A stretch of 63,542 nucleotides of DNA from Thermotogota bacterium ADurb.Bin062 (GCA_002071085.1 MWEM01000012.1:1-63542); one strand, 5' to 3'; positions 9,062 through 17,895 are shown, counted from the first letter of the stretch. Program-made: numbers and translations. The notes: generated by a model from the sequence alone, not told the origin.

Positions 9062-10210
9062 TTAAGATGTCGTACTCACGATCACGTTCTCATGCACATA
9101 AGAAACGGCGCCGACCAAAACGCCGTCCTTCCCAAGGGCGCCTTTCCGAAATACGATTTGATCGAGCATCTCTTCGGGGACCGTCCGTTGGAGCGCCGGC
9201 CACATCATCCGGATCAGGCGGTCATATTGATGGAAACCGATTCCTCCAGTGAGTATCACGCTTTCCGGGTCAAGTAGGACGATTGCGTTGGAAATAGCTA
9301 AGGCCAAGTGCTCGACCGCTTCACTCAGAAGCGCCGCGAGCTCCGTGTCCGTTTGCGCGTCCTCGAAGAAGGCTTCGATCGTTAGTTTTCGCCCCATTTT
9401 CTCTAGACGTTTTTCTAAATGATACCCTGAAAACCAGTTTTCGAGAGACCCGAAGGCGCCTTGCCCTGTGTTGGCGACCTCTCGGTTCCAATCGGTCACT
9501 TGATACCCTATCTCTCCCGCGTACCCGTGCGCCCCTTCATAGACCCGTCCGTTGATGATGATCCCCGAGCCGGTCCCGGTTCCCAAAGAGACGAGAAGGA
9601 GGCTCTTGGATCCTCGCGCCTCCCCCTTCCACAACTCCCCCAACGCGTTCAGCGTCACGTCGTTCGCCAAAAAAACAGGGTGGCCATAGGTTTCGGCCAA
9701 TTCTTCGGCTATTTCGACTCCTCTCAGGTTGAACGCGGGGATGTACTGTATCACGCCGTTTCCGGGGTCCACCGTTCCGGGAATCCCTATTCCTATTCCC
9801 ACGACCCTCTCGCGAGTCAGGTCTCCCAAGGCGTCTATCGAATCGGTTATCAATTGCAAAAGGGCGGCTTTCGTTCGGACGGCGCGCGTCGAGCCTTCGA
9901 TTCTTTTCAAAAAGCCACCGTCCAAATTCGACAAGACAGTCCGGATGTTCGTTCCGCCTACGTCGACCGCGATGATGGTCTTGAAGTTGGGGCAGAAAGA
10001 AAGGAGCCGCGGTTTTTTGCCCCCTCGTGGTGTACTGCAGCCAGTTTCGGACTCCACGATCGCGCCCATCGCGATCAATCTGCCGACGATCTCGGAAACG
10101 GCGGGTTTACTGAGCCGGGAGAGCTGCGCGATCTGCGCTCTCGAAATGGGTTGTTTCTCTCTCAAAATGCGTAAGACTATCGCTTCCGTTCCTTGAAACA
10201 TTCTCCCCAC
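9062..10210 (-). CDS. ROK-family transcriptional regulator
   Basis: This 382-residue repressor-type protein has an N-terminal winged helix (about residues 8-65, ISRAQIAQLSRLSKPAVSEIVGRL) and a ROK sugar-kinase-like domain (AVDVGGTNIRTVLSNLDG near 90). It is the first gene of the operon and probably controls it in response to the imported compound or a breakdown product. The usual ROK zinc motif (CxCGxxGCxE after GEIG) is absent; here GEIGYQ is followed by TDWNREVANTGQGAFGSLENW with no cysteines. The start is GTG at 10210, with GGAG six bases upstream. An ATG at 10201 is too close to its only GGGG to be preferred. Confidence 0.88.
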   Translation of the reverse strand: MGRMFQGTEAIVLRILREKQPISRAQIAQLSRLSKPAVSEIVGRLIAMGAIVESETGCSTPRGGKKPRLLSFCPNFKTIIAVDVGGTNIRTVLSNLDGGFLKRIEGSTRAVRTKAALLQLITDSIDALGDLTRERVVGIGIGIPGTVDPGNGVIQYIPAFNLRGVEIAEELAETYGHPVFLANDVTLNALGELWKGEARGSKSLLLVSLGTGTGSGIIINGRVYEGAHGYAGEIGYQVTDWNREVANTGQGAFGSLENWFSGYHLEKRLEKMGRKLTIEAFFEDAQTDTELAALLSEAVEHLALAISNAIVLLDPESVILTGGIGFHQYDRLIRMMWPALQRTVPEEMLDQIVFRKGALGKDGVLVGAVSYVHENVIVSTTS

Positions 10211-10279
10211 GTCCGTCTCCGTGCCCGTCTAGAGGTTGGGTTCTCTTCGGATCTAAGGCCAACAGAAGGCCTTCGCTTC

Positions 10280-10302
10280 GTTAGTATGTACGCTGAACTA
10301 AC
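10280..10302. promoter_or_regulatory. Candidate operator for the ROK regulator
   Basis: An inverted repeat, GTTAGT - 11 bases - ACTAAC, lies 70-92 bases upstream of the ROK start, where a self-regulating ROK protein would be expected to bind. No second copy was found in the window, so the assignment is by position only. Confidence 0.4.
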
Positions 10303-10540
10303 TTACAGATATCCTATCATAAGAGAGGAGCAAAAAAGAAGGCGCGTAAGTGGGAGGAAAAGGTGGAAAACGGTCGACGATCGACGAATATCTCTCAACT
10401 TTTCTCTTTTAATAAGTTTTTCGCACGCTTATAGATTCGCGGGCGACGAACTCTTTATATTATCTAAACCGGCACCCGTCGTGTGTTTCGTCTGGTGTTT
10501 TCGTGTGGGTATAATATCGGGGTACACCTAAAGGGGAAAG

Positions 10541-11070
10541 CCGAACTTCAGTTCGGTATGTTTCTTTGTTTTTCTGTAAGCTCCCGAGAGTCCTTGAACT
10601 ATTACGCGGCGATGGGGCTGTGGCGTTATCGCGGGGTAAGTGGTTTTAACGACCCCGCGATCCGCTCTTCTTGTGGGTCACCGCGCAGTAACTAACAGGA
10701 TTACGGGATCCCCTCTTTCTCTATCCGTATAAATGGTATCAGAAACGGGGTTAAAAATCTAAAGGGTATCGCGCCGTCGCAAAAAGAAAAGGCGCTTACG
10801 CCGCGATGCCACGCTTGGCAACGCCTGGGAGCGCCAACTTTAAAGTTGGCATGTCTTAAAAACAAAACAGGGTTCGTACAGAGAACACAGAGGAAAAACT
10901 GGCGAGGGACATGACTCTCCCGGAAAAAAAGATAAGACATGCCGGACTAAAGTCCGGCGTTCCGAGGGCGTTTCTATGTGTTCTCTCTGTGCACTCTGTG
11001 TTCTCTGTGCGGCACTTCTTATTTATTTTCAGAAAGACGTGCCGAACTGAAGTTCAGCGTTCCCAGGGAG
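10541..11070. repeat. Intergenic repeat cluster 1
   Basis: This gene-free stretch (10211-11243) holds several modules that recur elsewhere in the window. Palindromes: CCGAACTTCAGTTCGG near 10543, CCAACTTTAAAGTTGG near 10845, CCGGACTAAAGTCCGG near 10940, and CCGAACTGAAGTTCAG near 11042. An ATCGCGGGGT...ACCCCGCGAT inverted repeat lies near 10630-10665, and an ATCGCGCCGTCGC...GCCGCGAT element near 10767-10807. CACAGAGAACACAGAGG-type tracts lie near 10870 and 10975. Reading frames in it are short and low in coding character. Confidence 0.8.
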
Positions 11071-11175
11071 GATCGCAAGAACTAAAAGAGTATCGCGAGA
11101 TTTCGTGGGCCTTTTTTTCCTCCCCCTCCTCCGCTTCCCTTTTTTGCTGCACCTCGATACTATACACGCACGCTG

Positions 11176-11206
11176 TTTACAAAAATTCTCCGTGTTGTGG
11201 TACAAT
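11176..11206 (+). promoter_or_regulatory. Sigma-70-type promoter with extended -10
   Basis: TTTACA (or TTACAA, one base later) lies 18-19 bases before TACAAT at 11201-11206, which is preceded by TGG, giving a TGn extended -10. The start codon of the gene at 11244 follows about 38 bases later. Confidence 0.6.
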
Positions 11207-11243
11207 CTCAGCGGCTTTTGAGCGAGATTAAAGGGGGGGGACA

Positions 11244-11768
11244 ATGATGAAAAAGTGTTTATGTACGGCGGTTATTCTTGTGGCGATCGTGTCGGCGCTC
11301 TTTGCGAGCGTGTTGGTCGAAGACTTCCGGAGCATTCGTTCTTTCGAGTACAAGATCACGTCTCCGGATGGCGTTTTTTATTACGGTGCGCGTGTGGAGA
11401 AGAAAGGCAACGTCAATGAATTGACGACCTTTGCGAGGCGAACCCTAGACGCATCGGAAGAGATCAAAATGGAAGAGATCTTTTCGACTTCATTCGGGAA
11501 TTGGTTCATCCTGTTTCTGAATCCGATTTTCAATGCGGCGCTCGAGTCGGTCGACCTTCAAAACCCGATGACGCTGAGTTTTTTTGGTATGCAGCTCAAG
11601 TATGAGGGAACGGAGGCAGTCGGAAGATGGACTGGTAAGAAGTACACGTTGTACGGATCCGGAAAGCCGGTGATAACGTGGGTCATCGACGAAAAAATCA
11701 AAATGTCCATCAAGACGGTCTTACACGACGAGGGGTTGACGCTCGAGCTCGTGAACTTCGAGATGTAA
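11244..11768 (+). CDS. Small exported protein of unknown function
   Basis: This 174-residue protein has a clear signal peptide (MMKKCLCTAVILVAIVSALFA). The mature part is rich in beta-type segments, beginning VLVEDFRSIRSFEYKITSPDG. I do not recognise a family. The pattern of a short exported domain with repeated hydrophobic strands resembles lipocalin-like or LolA-like folds, but no motif proves it. ATG 11244 is preceded by an AAGGGGGGGG ribosome site; ATG 11247 is an equal alternative. It stands alone with its own promoter and shares a terminator with the convergent PEGA gene. The C-terminus is intact. Confidence 0.75.
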   Translation: MMKKCLCTAVILVAIVSALFASVLVEDFRSIRSFEYKITSPDGVFYYGARVEKKGNVNELTTFARRTLDASEEIKMEEIFSTSFGNWFILFLNPIFNAALESVDLQNPMTLSFFGMQLKYEGTEAVGRWTGKKYTLYGSGKPVITWVIDEKIKMSIKTVLHDEGLTLELVNFEM

Positions 11769-11815
11769 TCACGAAGTCTTGAACCGCCTTTTCCACGAGG
11801 GGCTATGCGCGCCCG

Positions 11816-11847
11816 AAAAAAAGCGCCGCGACCGCGGCGCTTTTTTA
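11816..11847. terminator. Bidirectional rho-independent terminator
   Basis: The stem AAGCGCCGC / GCGGCGCTT (11821-11829 with 11834-11842) has a GACC loop. It is flanked by A-runs on the left and T-runs on the right, so it works in both directions. It serves the plus-strand gene ending at 11768 and the minus-strand gene ending at 11861. Confidence 0.9.
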
Positions 11848-11860
11848 TTTTCGTTTGCGT

Positions 11861-13528
11861 TTAATATATCGGCGTAAGGTACGGGTTGAGGTCGTAAGTC
11901 TTTCCGGTTTCCATCAAGAAGATGGAGATAAAGGAGTAATACCCTTCTTTCACCAGCAGGATTTCATGGTTTCCGGGAGGAACGTTGAGCGAAAAAGGCT
12001 GACCGACGGAGACGGTTCCGTAAGGTTTCCCATCAATGTAGAGCATAGCGCCGGTGTTCGCGGCGACCGTGAGCTTGGCCATATTGGGCTGCAAGATGAC
12101 GTGGAGCGGCGCGTTCACGCCCGGTGAAATGGTTTTGGTTTGCACCCAATCCTGATACCCGTCTTTTCTGAGTCGGAACTCGTAAGTTCCCGGGTCTATC
12201 GTCATCGTCAATTTCCCCGTGGCGCTCGTCCGATATCCAGTGTCGCTTCCATTGATGTAGATGGCAGCTCCGGACGGATCAGAAGAGATCTCCATCGTGC
12301 CCTTCGAGGGTAATAGCGTGACATTCAGCGTGGTCAACTGGTTCCCGAAGATCGTGAACGGGATCGTTTGCGATTCGTAATCCCTTCTAGAAACGGAGAG
12401 GGTGTGGTTCCCCGCGTCGAGCGATAGGGAAGCTCTTCCGCCAAACACTTGGTACTCCACGCCATCCACATAGATCGTGGCATCCGCGGGGGTGACGTTG
12501 AGGGTGAGCGTCCCTTTCAGAATCACGACCTCAGGGACGAGCGTTATGTTGAGGGTTTGTGTTTGGCCCGCTACGAACGGAACGGGCTGCTCGAACGGCT
12601 GAAAGCCGCGCAGCGTCAAACGTAGAACGTGGGTTCCTGGGGTGATGTTCTGGACCGTCATCGGCGTGCTCCCTTTGAGCGCGCCATCCAAGAAGATGTT
12701 GGCTCCGGGAGGTAAGGAGTTCACATTTAATACGGCTACGGGCGGGGTTTCCGGGATCAGAGTGGCGTGTATCAGTTTGACCATCCCTTGAGAAAGATAA
12801 AAATTCTCTTCGTGGGTCCTGTACCCCGGTAACGTGTAGCGCACGAAATGCCAACCTTCCGTCATAATGGCCTTGTAGGGAGTTGTCTTCTGTATCCAGT
12901 TGCCATCCAGCATAATCTGGGCGCCTGAAGGGCTCGACGTGAAATCGACGGTTGCCGGGATCTGTGGTTTTTGTCCAACATAGAAGAAGGTGCTGAAGGA
13001 ATTCCATTCCGGTTGCGGCGTGTCTGGTACGATGATAATCTTTTGTATGAGCTTCTGCAGTTCGGATTCGGCGTCTTTGGTGGCTTCCAAGAAGGGGTTC
13101 GTCGCCGAGAAGACCTTTGCCCATTGGTTATAGGTGGCGAATTGTTTGGTGCTCGCCACGACTTGCACGTACTCTTTTCCAATCTCGTTTCCGATTTTCA
13201 ACTTGTATCCTTGCGGGATCGACAAGGGTTGGTTCGCTTTCACGAAATTATCGGGCTGATAAAGGTTTGGGAACAAAATGGTGGTCCTCCCGTTGGCTTC
13301 CGTATCGTAGATGACCACATAAGCGTCCTTATTCGTCACCACCGTCATCGTGATCAGTTCGCCGGGCTGATAAACGGAGCCTTCGGGTTTATTCAAAGAT
13401 AGCGTAACCGTCAAAGCCGCCGGCAGGTCTGGCACAATGATGATCTTCTGGGGCTGCAATTCTTTGACGGCTCCGAAAGACAGAATCGCCATTGCACATA
13501 AGAAAAGTATCCACAGGGTTTTTTTCAT
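11861..13528 (-). CDS. Exported PEGA-repeat protein with DUF4384-like domain
   Basis: This 555-residue protein has a signal peptide (MKKTLWILFLCAMAILSFGA). An N-terminal DUF4384-like domain spans about residues 40-140 (GELITMTVVTNKDAYVVIYD). Five tandem PEGA-type beta repeats follow from about residue 195. Their turns read SSPSGAQIMLDG, SLPPGANIFLDG, VTPADATIYVDG, SSDPSGAAIYING and AANTGAMLYIDG. The phrase QKIIIVPD occurs twice, once before each half. PEGA proteins act at the cell surface or envelope as adhesive or scaffold modules, and no enzymatic motif is seen. It is a single gene facing the small exported protein gene at 11244. Confidence 0.85.
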   Translation of the reverse strand: MKKTLWILFLCAMAILSFGAVKELQPQKIIIVPDLPAALTVTLSLNKPEGSVYQPGELITMTVVTNKDAYVVIYDTEANGRTTILFPNLYQPDNFVKANQPLSIPQGYKLKIGNEIGKEYVQVVASTKQFATYNQWAKVFSATNPFLEATKDAESELQKLIQKIIIVPDTPQPEWNSFSTFFYVGQKPQIPATVDFTSSPSGAQIMLDGNWIQKTTPYKAIMTEGWHFVRYTLPGYRTHEENFYLSQGMVKLIHATLIPETPPVAVLNVNSLPPGANIFLDGALKGSTPMTVQNITPGTHVLRLTLRGFQPFEQPVPFVAGQTQTLNITLVPEVVILKGTLTLNVTPADATIYVDGVEYQVFGGRASLSLDAGNHTLSVSRRDYESQTIPFTIFGNQLTTLNVTLLPSKGTMEISSDPSGAAIYINGSDTGYRTSATGKLTMTIDPGTYEFRLRKDGYQDWVQTKTISPGVNAPLHVILQPNMAKLTVAANTGAMLYIDGKPYGTVSVGQPFSLNVPPGNHEILLVKEGYYSFISIFLMETGKTYDLNPYLTPIY

Positions 13529-13677
13529 AGTCTTGCCTCCTTCGATTCGTTCTTATCGATAAAGACGGAATTGGCGCGGGTTTATCACACCGAACAAGGT
13601 CGTCACGCTTCCCGGAGTATGACGGTCGTGTATCGGCGTCAGTGGAGCTGTTCGCGGCTTTATGTCGCGAATGGCCG

Positions 13678-14058
13678 TTAACGTGGAGTCAACCAATCAT
13701 CCTTTTCCGCGACCATCTTTTGAATACTCAGGATAAAAGAATTCGCCAGTCCCACGGTGAACCTTCTTTCGTAAGTTTTCACCACTTTCTCATTTTCTAA
13801 GATCTCGATGCGTATGTTGTGCCAAGGACCACTGACTTTGCCCATTTGCCGGTCATCTTCTTCAAGCTCGATCGGCTTTGTCGCGCCGTCCAAATAGACG
13901 TTAACCCATTCGTAGGCTTCCACCCGTTTCCCATCGATCGTCGCCCGCTTGTTATCTATGAGCAATTGGTGACCTTTCCCGATAACGAACAAGGCGACTG
14001 AAACTCCCACGAGGGCCAAAATTAAAAGCAATTGAACGATCAATCGTTTTCTCTTCAT
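13678..14058 (-). CDS. DUF6672-like single-pass membrane protein
   Basis: This 126-residue protein has one N-terminal transmembrane helix (about residues 6-26) and a short extracytoplasmic domain (KVSGPWHNIRIEILENEKVV). It resembles the DUF6672 family, which accompanies DUF3798-type importers; this family call is from memory and moderate. It is the last gene of the five-gene importer operon, 12 bases after the second permease. It may be an accessory subunit that helps the binding protein dock, but no function is established. Confidence 0.65.
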   Translation of the reverse strand: MKRKRLIVQLLLILALVGVSVALFVIGKGHQLLIDNKRATIDGKRVEAYEWVNVYLDGATKPIELEEDDRQMGKVSGPWHNIRIEILENEKVVKTYERRFTVGLANSFILSIQKMVAEKDDWLTPR

Positions 14059-14070
14059 CGCGCCCTCCTC

Positions 14071-15168
14071 TTAGGTATTTCCTCTGAGGTCCATTCGGGC
14101 CCGTTCTTTTTCTTTTTGTCTCCGCCACGCATAGAGCACCAAGGAAATTGCGATGATCCCGTAAGAGATGAAAAGACGGAAATATTCCCCTAACATCGCG
14201 GAACCGATGAGGTTCTTACCGGCCATAGGCGAGGTGACGAACATCAAATGGAAGAGCACAACGCCCAAGAAGATGTTTGGAATCGTGGCGTGTGAGACTG
14301 TAGCGCCTCCTATCAAGAGGGCCGCGATCGAGTACATGCCGGTCTGGTCATGGCTATTGTAGGTATTGAGCGTGCCGATGTTCTGGAGAAAGATGATCTG
14401 ACCGAACCCGGCCAATACCGTAGAAATGATCATTGAGATGATGCGGGTCCTGTTCACTGGAATCCCTGCCGCTTCCGCGACTTCCATATCCTGACCAACC
14501 GCGCGCATATCTTGTCCCAGTTTTGTTTTGCGGAACCAGATGATGAAAAGGCAAAACGCCGAGATGAGGATAAAGGTCGCAACTGGAATCTGTACCTTCC
14601 CTATCTTAAGAAGAATCAGATTGTCCAGTGTCTGACGAATACCCTCGAGGTTGATCGCGTTCCGTATCCCGTAGCCCCGTGAGAGGACGAGCGCTGGGTT
14701 TCCTATCGGAATGGCCTTCCCCATCATATATAGCACGATAAACTGGTAAATACCATTTACGAAGAATCCTAAGATATAAGAAGTTACCATCTCTCTACCT
14801 TTCGCCCTGTTGAGAATGTGTCCCGCTATCCACCCAAGAAAGGTTGAAAGAGGTATCGAAATAATCATCGCTAAAACCATTCCCGGTATGCCTACGATGT
14901 TCCAGTCGGTGATGAGGATCAAACCGATCTGCCCCGCCATCGCGCCGAGGACCATCCCGAAGTTTAGGCCCATGCCCGCGATGATCGGAATCAGTAGGGC
15001 GAGAACCAAGAAGGAGTTTCTCGCCAAGCGGATGATCATCTCCTGAATCAGGTATTCGGGAGAAAACCCTGAAAGGGGGATCGTGAAGATGCTTAGAGTG
15101 ATGAACATAATTGGGACCGCATAAGCGATCAAAAAGTGTTTATAGGAGGTTTTTTTGGTTGTTTTCAT
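14071..15168 (-). CDS. ABC importer permease (RbsC/BPD_transp_2 family), second
   Basis: This 365-residue membrane protein has about nine to ten helices and the BPD_transp_2 pattern typical of ribose, nucleoside and branched-chain amino-acid importers (GLNFGMVLGAMAGQIGLILI near residue 70, EAAGIPVNRTRIISMIIST near 250). It overlaps the preceding permease gene by four bases (ATGA), so the two are translated together. It forms the membrane channel with the permease at 15165 and the ATPase at 16205. The cargo is unknown. Confidence 0.88.
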   Translation of the reverse strand: MKTTKKTSYKHFLIAYAVPIMFITLSIFTIPLSGFSPEYLIQEMIIRLARNSFLVLALLIPIIAGMGLNFGMVLGAMAGQIGLILITDWNIVGIPGMVLAMIISIPLSTFLGWIAGHILNRAKGREMVTSYILGFFVNGIYQFIVLYMMGKAIPIGNPALVLSRGYGIRNAINLEGIRQTLDNLILLKIGKVQIPVATFILISAFCLFIIWFRKTKLGQDMRAVGQDMEVAEAAGIPVNRTRIISMIISTVLAGFGQIIFLQNIGTLNTYNSHDQTGMYSIAALLIGGATVSHATIPNIFLGVVLFHLMFVTSPMAGKNLIGSAMLGEYFRLFISYGIIAISLVLYAWRRQKEKERARMDLRGNT

Positions 15169-16208
15169 GACTTCACCACCGACTTTCTCGTTAAGGCGTA
15201 CAAGATCATCCCGTTCGTGGCGATGATCCGGATGACTTCGGACATATCCGTTTGTATCATGCTGTTGATGACCGAAGGCGTCATTGTAACAATCCCTTGA
15301 AAGAGTATCGTTCCGATGATAACGTTAAGGAGTGTGGCCTTATGGACTGAAGCGCCTCCCAACAGGATGGAGGCCACCGCGGGAAAAGCCATATAGAACG
15401 GTCCGTTGTAGAGTTGTATAAAACCGAAGCTTTGTTCGTAGACGAGTATTCCGATGCCGCCTAAAACCGTCGAGAGGATAACCGATTGGGTTCGCGAGCG
15501 GTCGACGTTCACTCCCGAGGCTCTGGCAAACTCCGGATTCGACCCAACAGCGGTCATCGCGGTTCCAGTTTTTGTATGGAAAAACGCCCATATCAAAAAG
15601 CATAAGAAAGCAAAGAAGAGGAACATTCCGGTGGGCACTTTGATGTGCGTCCCCAGTTGAAAAGAGAGGAAATCATTCAGCGCGGACAACCAATAGCCTT
15701 CGACACTGATGGTCGTTCTGAGACCTTCGCCGCTGAATCCCCAAACCATCGTGGGGTTCCTATAGGGTAAGACGAGCCACAGGATGTTCATAAAGGCGAC
15801 TGAAGAAAACCCGACGTAGGTCGCGATCACCATTTCATCCCCTTTGACTCGATTGAGCAGCTGTCCGTAGAAGTATCCGAACACAATGGAAAAAGGTATT
15901 GAAATCCCTACGGCGACGAAAAATCCCAAGATTCCGACCACGCCGAGCTCCAAGCTCAGCGTCGCGCCTAACAATCCGGCTATGATGCCTAGAGGGAGCC
16001 CGAAGTTCAGTCCGCACCCGGATTGAACCATCGGCACCATCGCCAGAACCATCACCGCGTTCATACCGAAGCGCACGAGCACGTCGTTGATCGATGAAGT
16101 CACGCTGACTCCCACGAAAGGAGCGGCCACGAACAACGAAAGGAGAAACAACCCGATGATGACCCGCGGTAACCCGGCTTGTTTCACGAACGATTGGATC
16201 CAGCTCAC
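15165..16208 (-). CDS. ABC importer permease (RbsC/BPD_transp_2 family), first
   Basis: This 347-residue polytopic membrane protein is a paralogue of the next permease. Matching blocks include CGLNFGLPLGIIAGLLGA near residue 65 and RASGVNVDRSRTQSVILST near 230. Each overlaps its neighbour by four bases, with the ATPase gene upstream and the second permease downstream. A heterodimeric channel of this kind is standard for nucleoside-type (BmpA) importers. Confidence 0.88.
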   Translation of the reverse strand: MSWIQSFVKQAGLPRVIIGLFLLSLFVAAPFVGVSVTSSINDVLVRFGMNAVMVLAMVPMVQSGCGLNFGLPLGIIAGLLGATLSLELGVVGILGFFVAVGISIPFSIVFGYFYGQLLNRVKGDEMVIATYVGFSSVAFMNILWLVLPYRNPTMVWGFSGEGLRTTISVEGYWLSALNDFLSFQLGTHIKVPTGMFLFFAFLCFLIWAFFHTKTGTAMTAVGSNPEFARASGVNVDRSRTQSVILSTVLGGIGILVYEQSFGFIQLYNGPFYMAFPAVASILLGGASVHKATLLNVIIGTILFQGIVTMTPSVINSMIQTDMSEVIRIIATNGMILYALTRKSVVKS

Positions 16209-17863
16209 TTTGTTTTCACCTTCCCGTTATGGATTTCTCCTTCTCGCCGATCGGTTTCACCCGTGCCGAGCATCAGCAGACCGAATTCGGTGGACGGAGC
16301 GGTTGCCGGTAGAATTCCCGCGACTCTTCCCTCATCGACGATCATAATTCGATCACAGACGGACCGCAGCTCTTCTAGTTCAGATGAGGTCATCACGATG
16401 GTCATACCGCGCTCTCGGTTGCTGTTTCGAATCGTGTCCAAGACGAGTTTTTTCGCTCCCACATCGATGCCTCGCGTTGGCTCGGAGACGAACAGAAGCT
16501 CGGGTTTCAACGCGAAGGCTTTCGCCAAGCACACCTTTTGCTGGTTTCCGCCCGAGAGCTCCTGCGCCAGCTGATGTCCGCCAAGGCATTTTATATCGAA
16601 AGTCTTAATGTATTCGCTCGTTAATTGCCTGATGGCGGCATCATCCCGCCATTTGATCAAGCCGCCCAGGTACTTTTTCACGTACCACTCTTTTACCTGA
16701 ACCGCCGTGAACGAGATATTCCAGTCGAGGGTTTCTTCTAGCAACAGCCCGACTCCCCTTCTGTCTTCGGAAACGAACGCCATCCCGAGATTCAATACTT
16801 GGCGCGGGTTATTCAAGGGCACGACCTCATCGCGAAACTTAACTATTCCGCCCGCCGGAAAGAGTCCCATAATGCCGTTCGGGATACCGATCTTCCCTTG
16901 TCCAGCCAACCCGCCTATGCCCAATATTTCACCTCGGTGGACTTCAAAGGACACGTCTCGAACAGTTTCTCCGGGCATATCGACCCATAAGTTTTTTACT
17001 TCTAACAACACTTCGGGGTTTGTATTTACGTCTTTGTCTGCGAAAGCGGAGGCGTCCATCTTCCTGCCGACCATCCATTCGGCGATTTTGATTACGTCGG
17101 CGTGAGCGGCGTCGACCTCCTTGACGAGGTTACCGTCCCTCAGAACTATGATCCGATCCGCCACTTCCAAGATCTCCTGTAAACGGTGAGAGATGAAGAT
17201 GATGCCGATTCCTTTCTCCGCTAACTTTTTCAACGAAGAGAGCAGGACGTCAGCCTCCGTTTCCGTTAAAACGGCCGTTGGTTCATCAAGGATGATAATT
17301 TTCGTATTCTGGCGGTCCACTTCGCGCGCGATCTCCGTGAACTGCTTATGCCCGATGGGCATTTCAGCGATCAGCATTTGGGGACTAATAGCCACTCCCA
17401 GCGTGTTCAGCGCTTTATCTCCGCGCTCGATCATTTCGGGCATATTAAGAGTCGAGAGCCGTTCTCCGAAAGCCTCAACAAGGAAATTATGATGGGTGAC
17501 TTCTCGATTCAACAGGATGTTTTCAGTGGCCGTAAACCCCGGTATCAAAGAGAATTCCTGGTGGACCATGCCGATTCCCTCTTCAAGGGCCTCGAATGGA
17601 GAGTCGAACTTGACCGGCTTATCTCCCACGTATACCGTCCCTTCGTATCCCCCCGTTTGGGCGATCACCGACATCCCGAACAGAATTTTCATCAACGTCG
17701 ATTTACCGGCCCCGTTTTCTCCCACTAACCCTAGAATCTCACCCTCACGAAGCTCAAAATTGATATCGTCGAGTACCCGGTTATCATAGAAACTCTTGGA
17801 GATATGCTCACAACGCAACAGTACGGCGTTTTTATCCATAACTTTCACGTTCGGGGTTTGCAC
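16205..17863 (-). CDS. ABC importer ATPase with two nucleotide-binding domains (RbsA-like)
   Basis: This 552-residue protein has two ABC domains. The N-terminal one has Walker A GENGAGKST near residue 45 and Walker B IIILDEPTAVLT, but its signature is degenerate (MPIGHKQFTEIAREV). The C-terminal one has a reduced Walker A (GGLAGQGK) and an intact signature (LSGGNQQKVCLAKAFAL) with FVSEPTRGID. This complementary decay is normal for RbsA/YufO-type proteins. It drives the import complex at the inner face of the membrane. The start is GTG at 17863 with GAGGTG five bases upstream. A hairpin at 17896-17924 separates it from the binding-protein gene. Confidence 0.92.
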   Translation of the reverse strand: MQTPNVKVMDKNAVLLRCEHISKSFYDNRVLDDINFELREGEILGLVGENGAGKSTLMKILFGMSVIAQTGGYEGTVYVGDKPVKFDSPFEALEEGIGMVHQEFSLIPGFTATENILLNREVTHHNFLVEAFGERLSTLNMPEMIERGDKALNTLGVAISPQMLIAEMPIGHKQFTEIAREVDRQNTKIIILDEPTAVLTETEADVLLSSLKKLAEKGIGIIFISHRLQEILEVADRIIVLRDGNLVKEVDAAHADVIKIAEWMVGRKMDASAFADKDVNTNPEVLLEVKNLWVDMPGETVRDVSFEVHRGEILGIGGLAGQGKIGIPNGIMGLFPAGGIVKFRDEVVPLNNPRQVLNLGMAFVSEDRRGVGLLLEETLDWNISFTAVQVKEWYVKKYLGGLIKWRDDAAIRQLTSEYIKTFDIKCLGGHQLAQELSGGNQQKVCLAKAFALKPELLFVSEPTRGIDVGAKKLVLDTIRNSNRERGMTIVMTSSELEELRSVCDRIMIVDEGRVAGILPATAPSTEFGLLMLGTGETDRREGEIHNGKVKTK

Positions 17864-17895
17864 GTTTTCACCTCTGTTATTCCAACGAAAGAATT

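Noticed and set aside
10211..10540. Riboswitch or tRNA-like fold upstream of the ROK gene
   Set aside because: No conserved riboswitch core or cloverleaf was found. Only the inverted repeat at 10280-10302 stood out.
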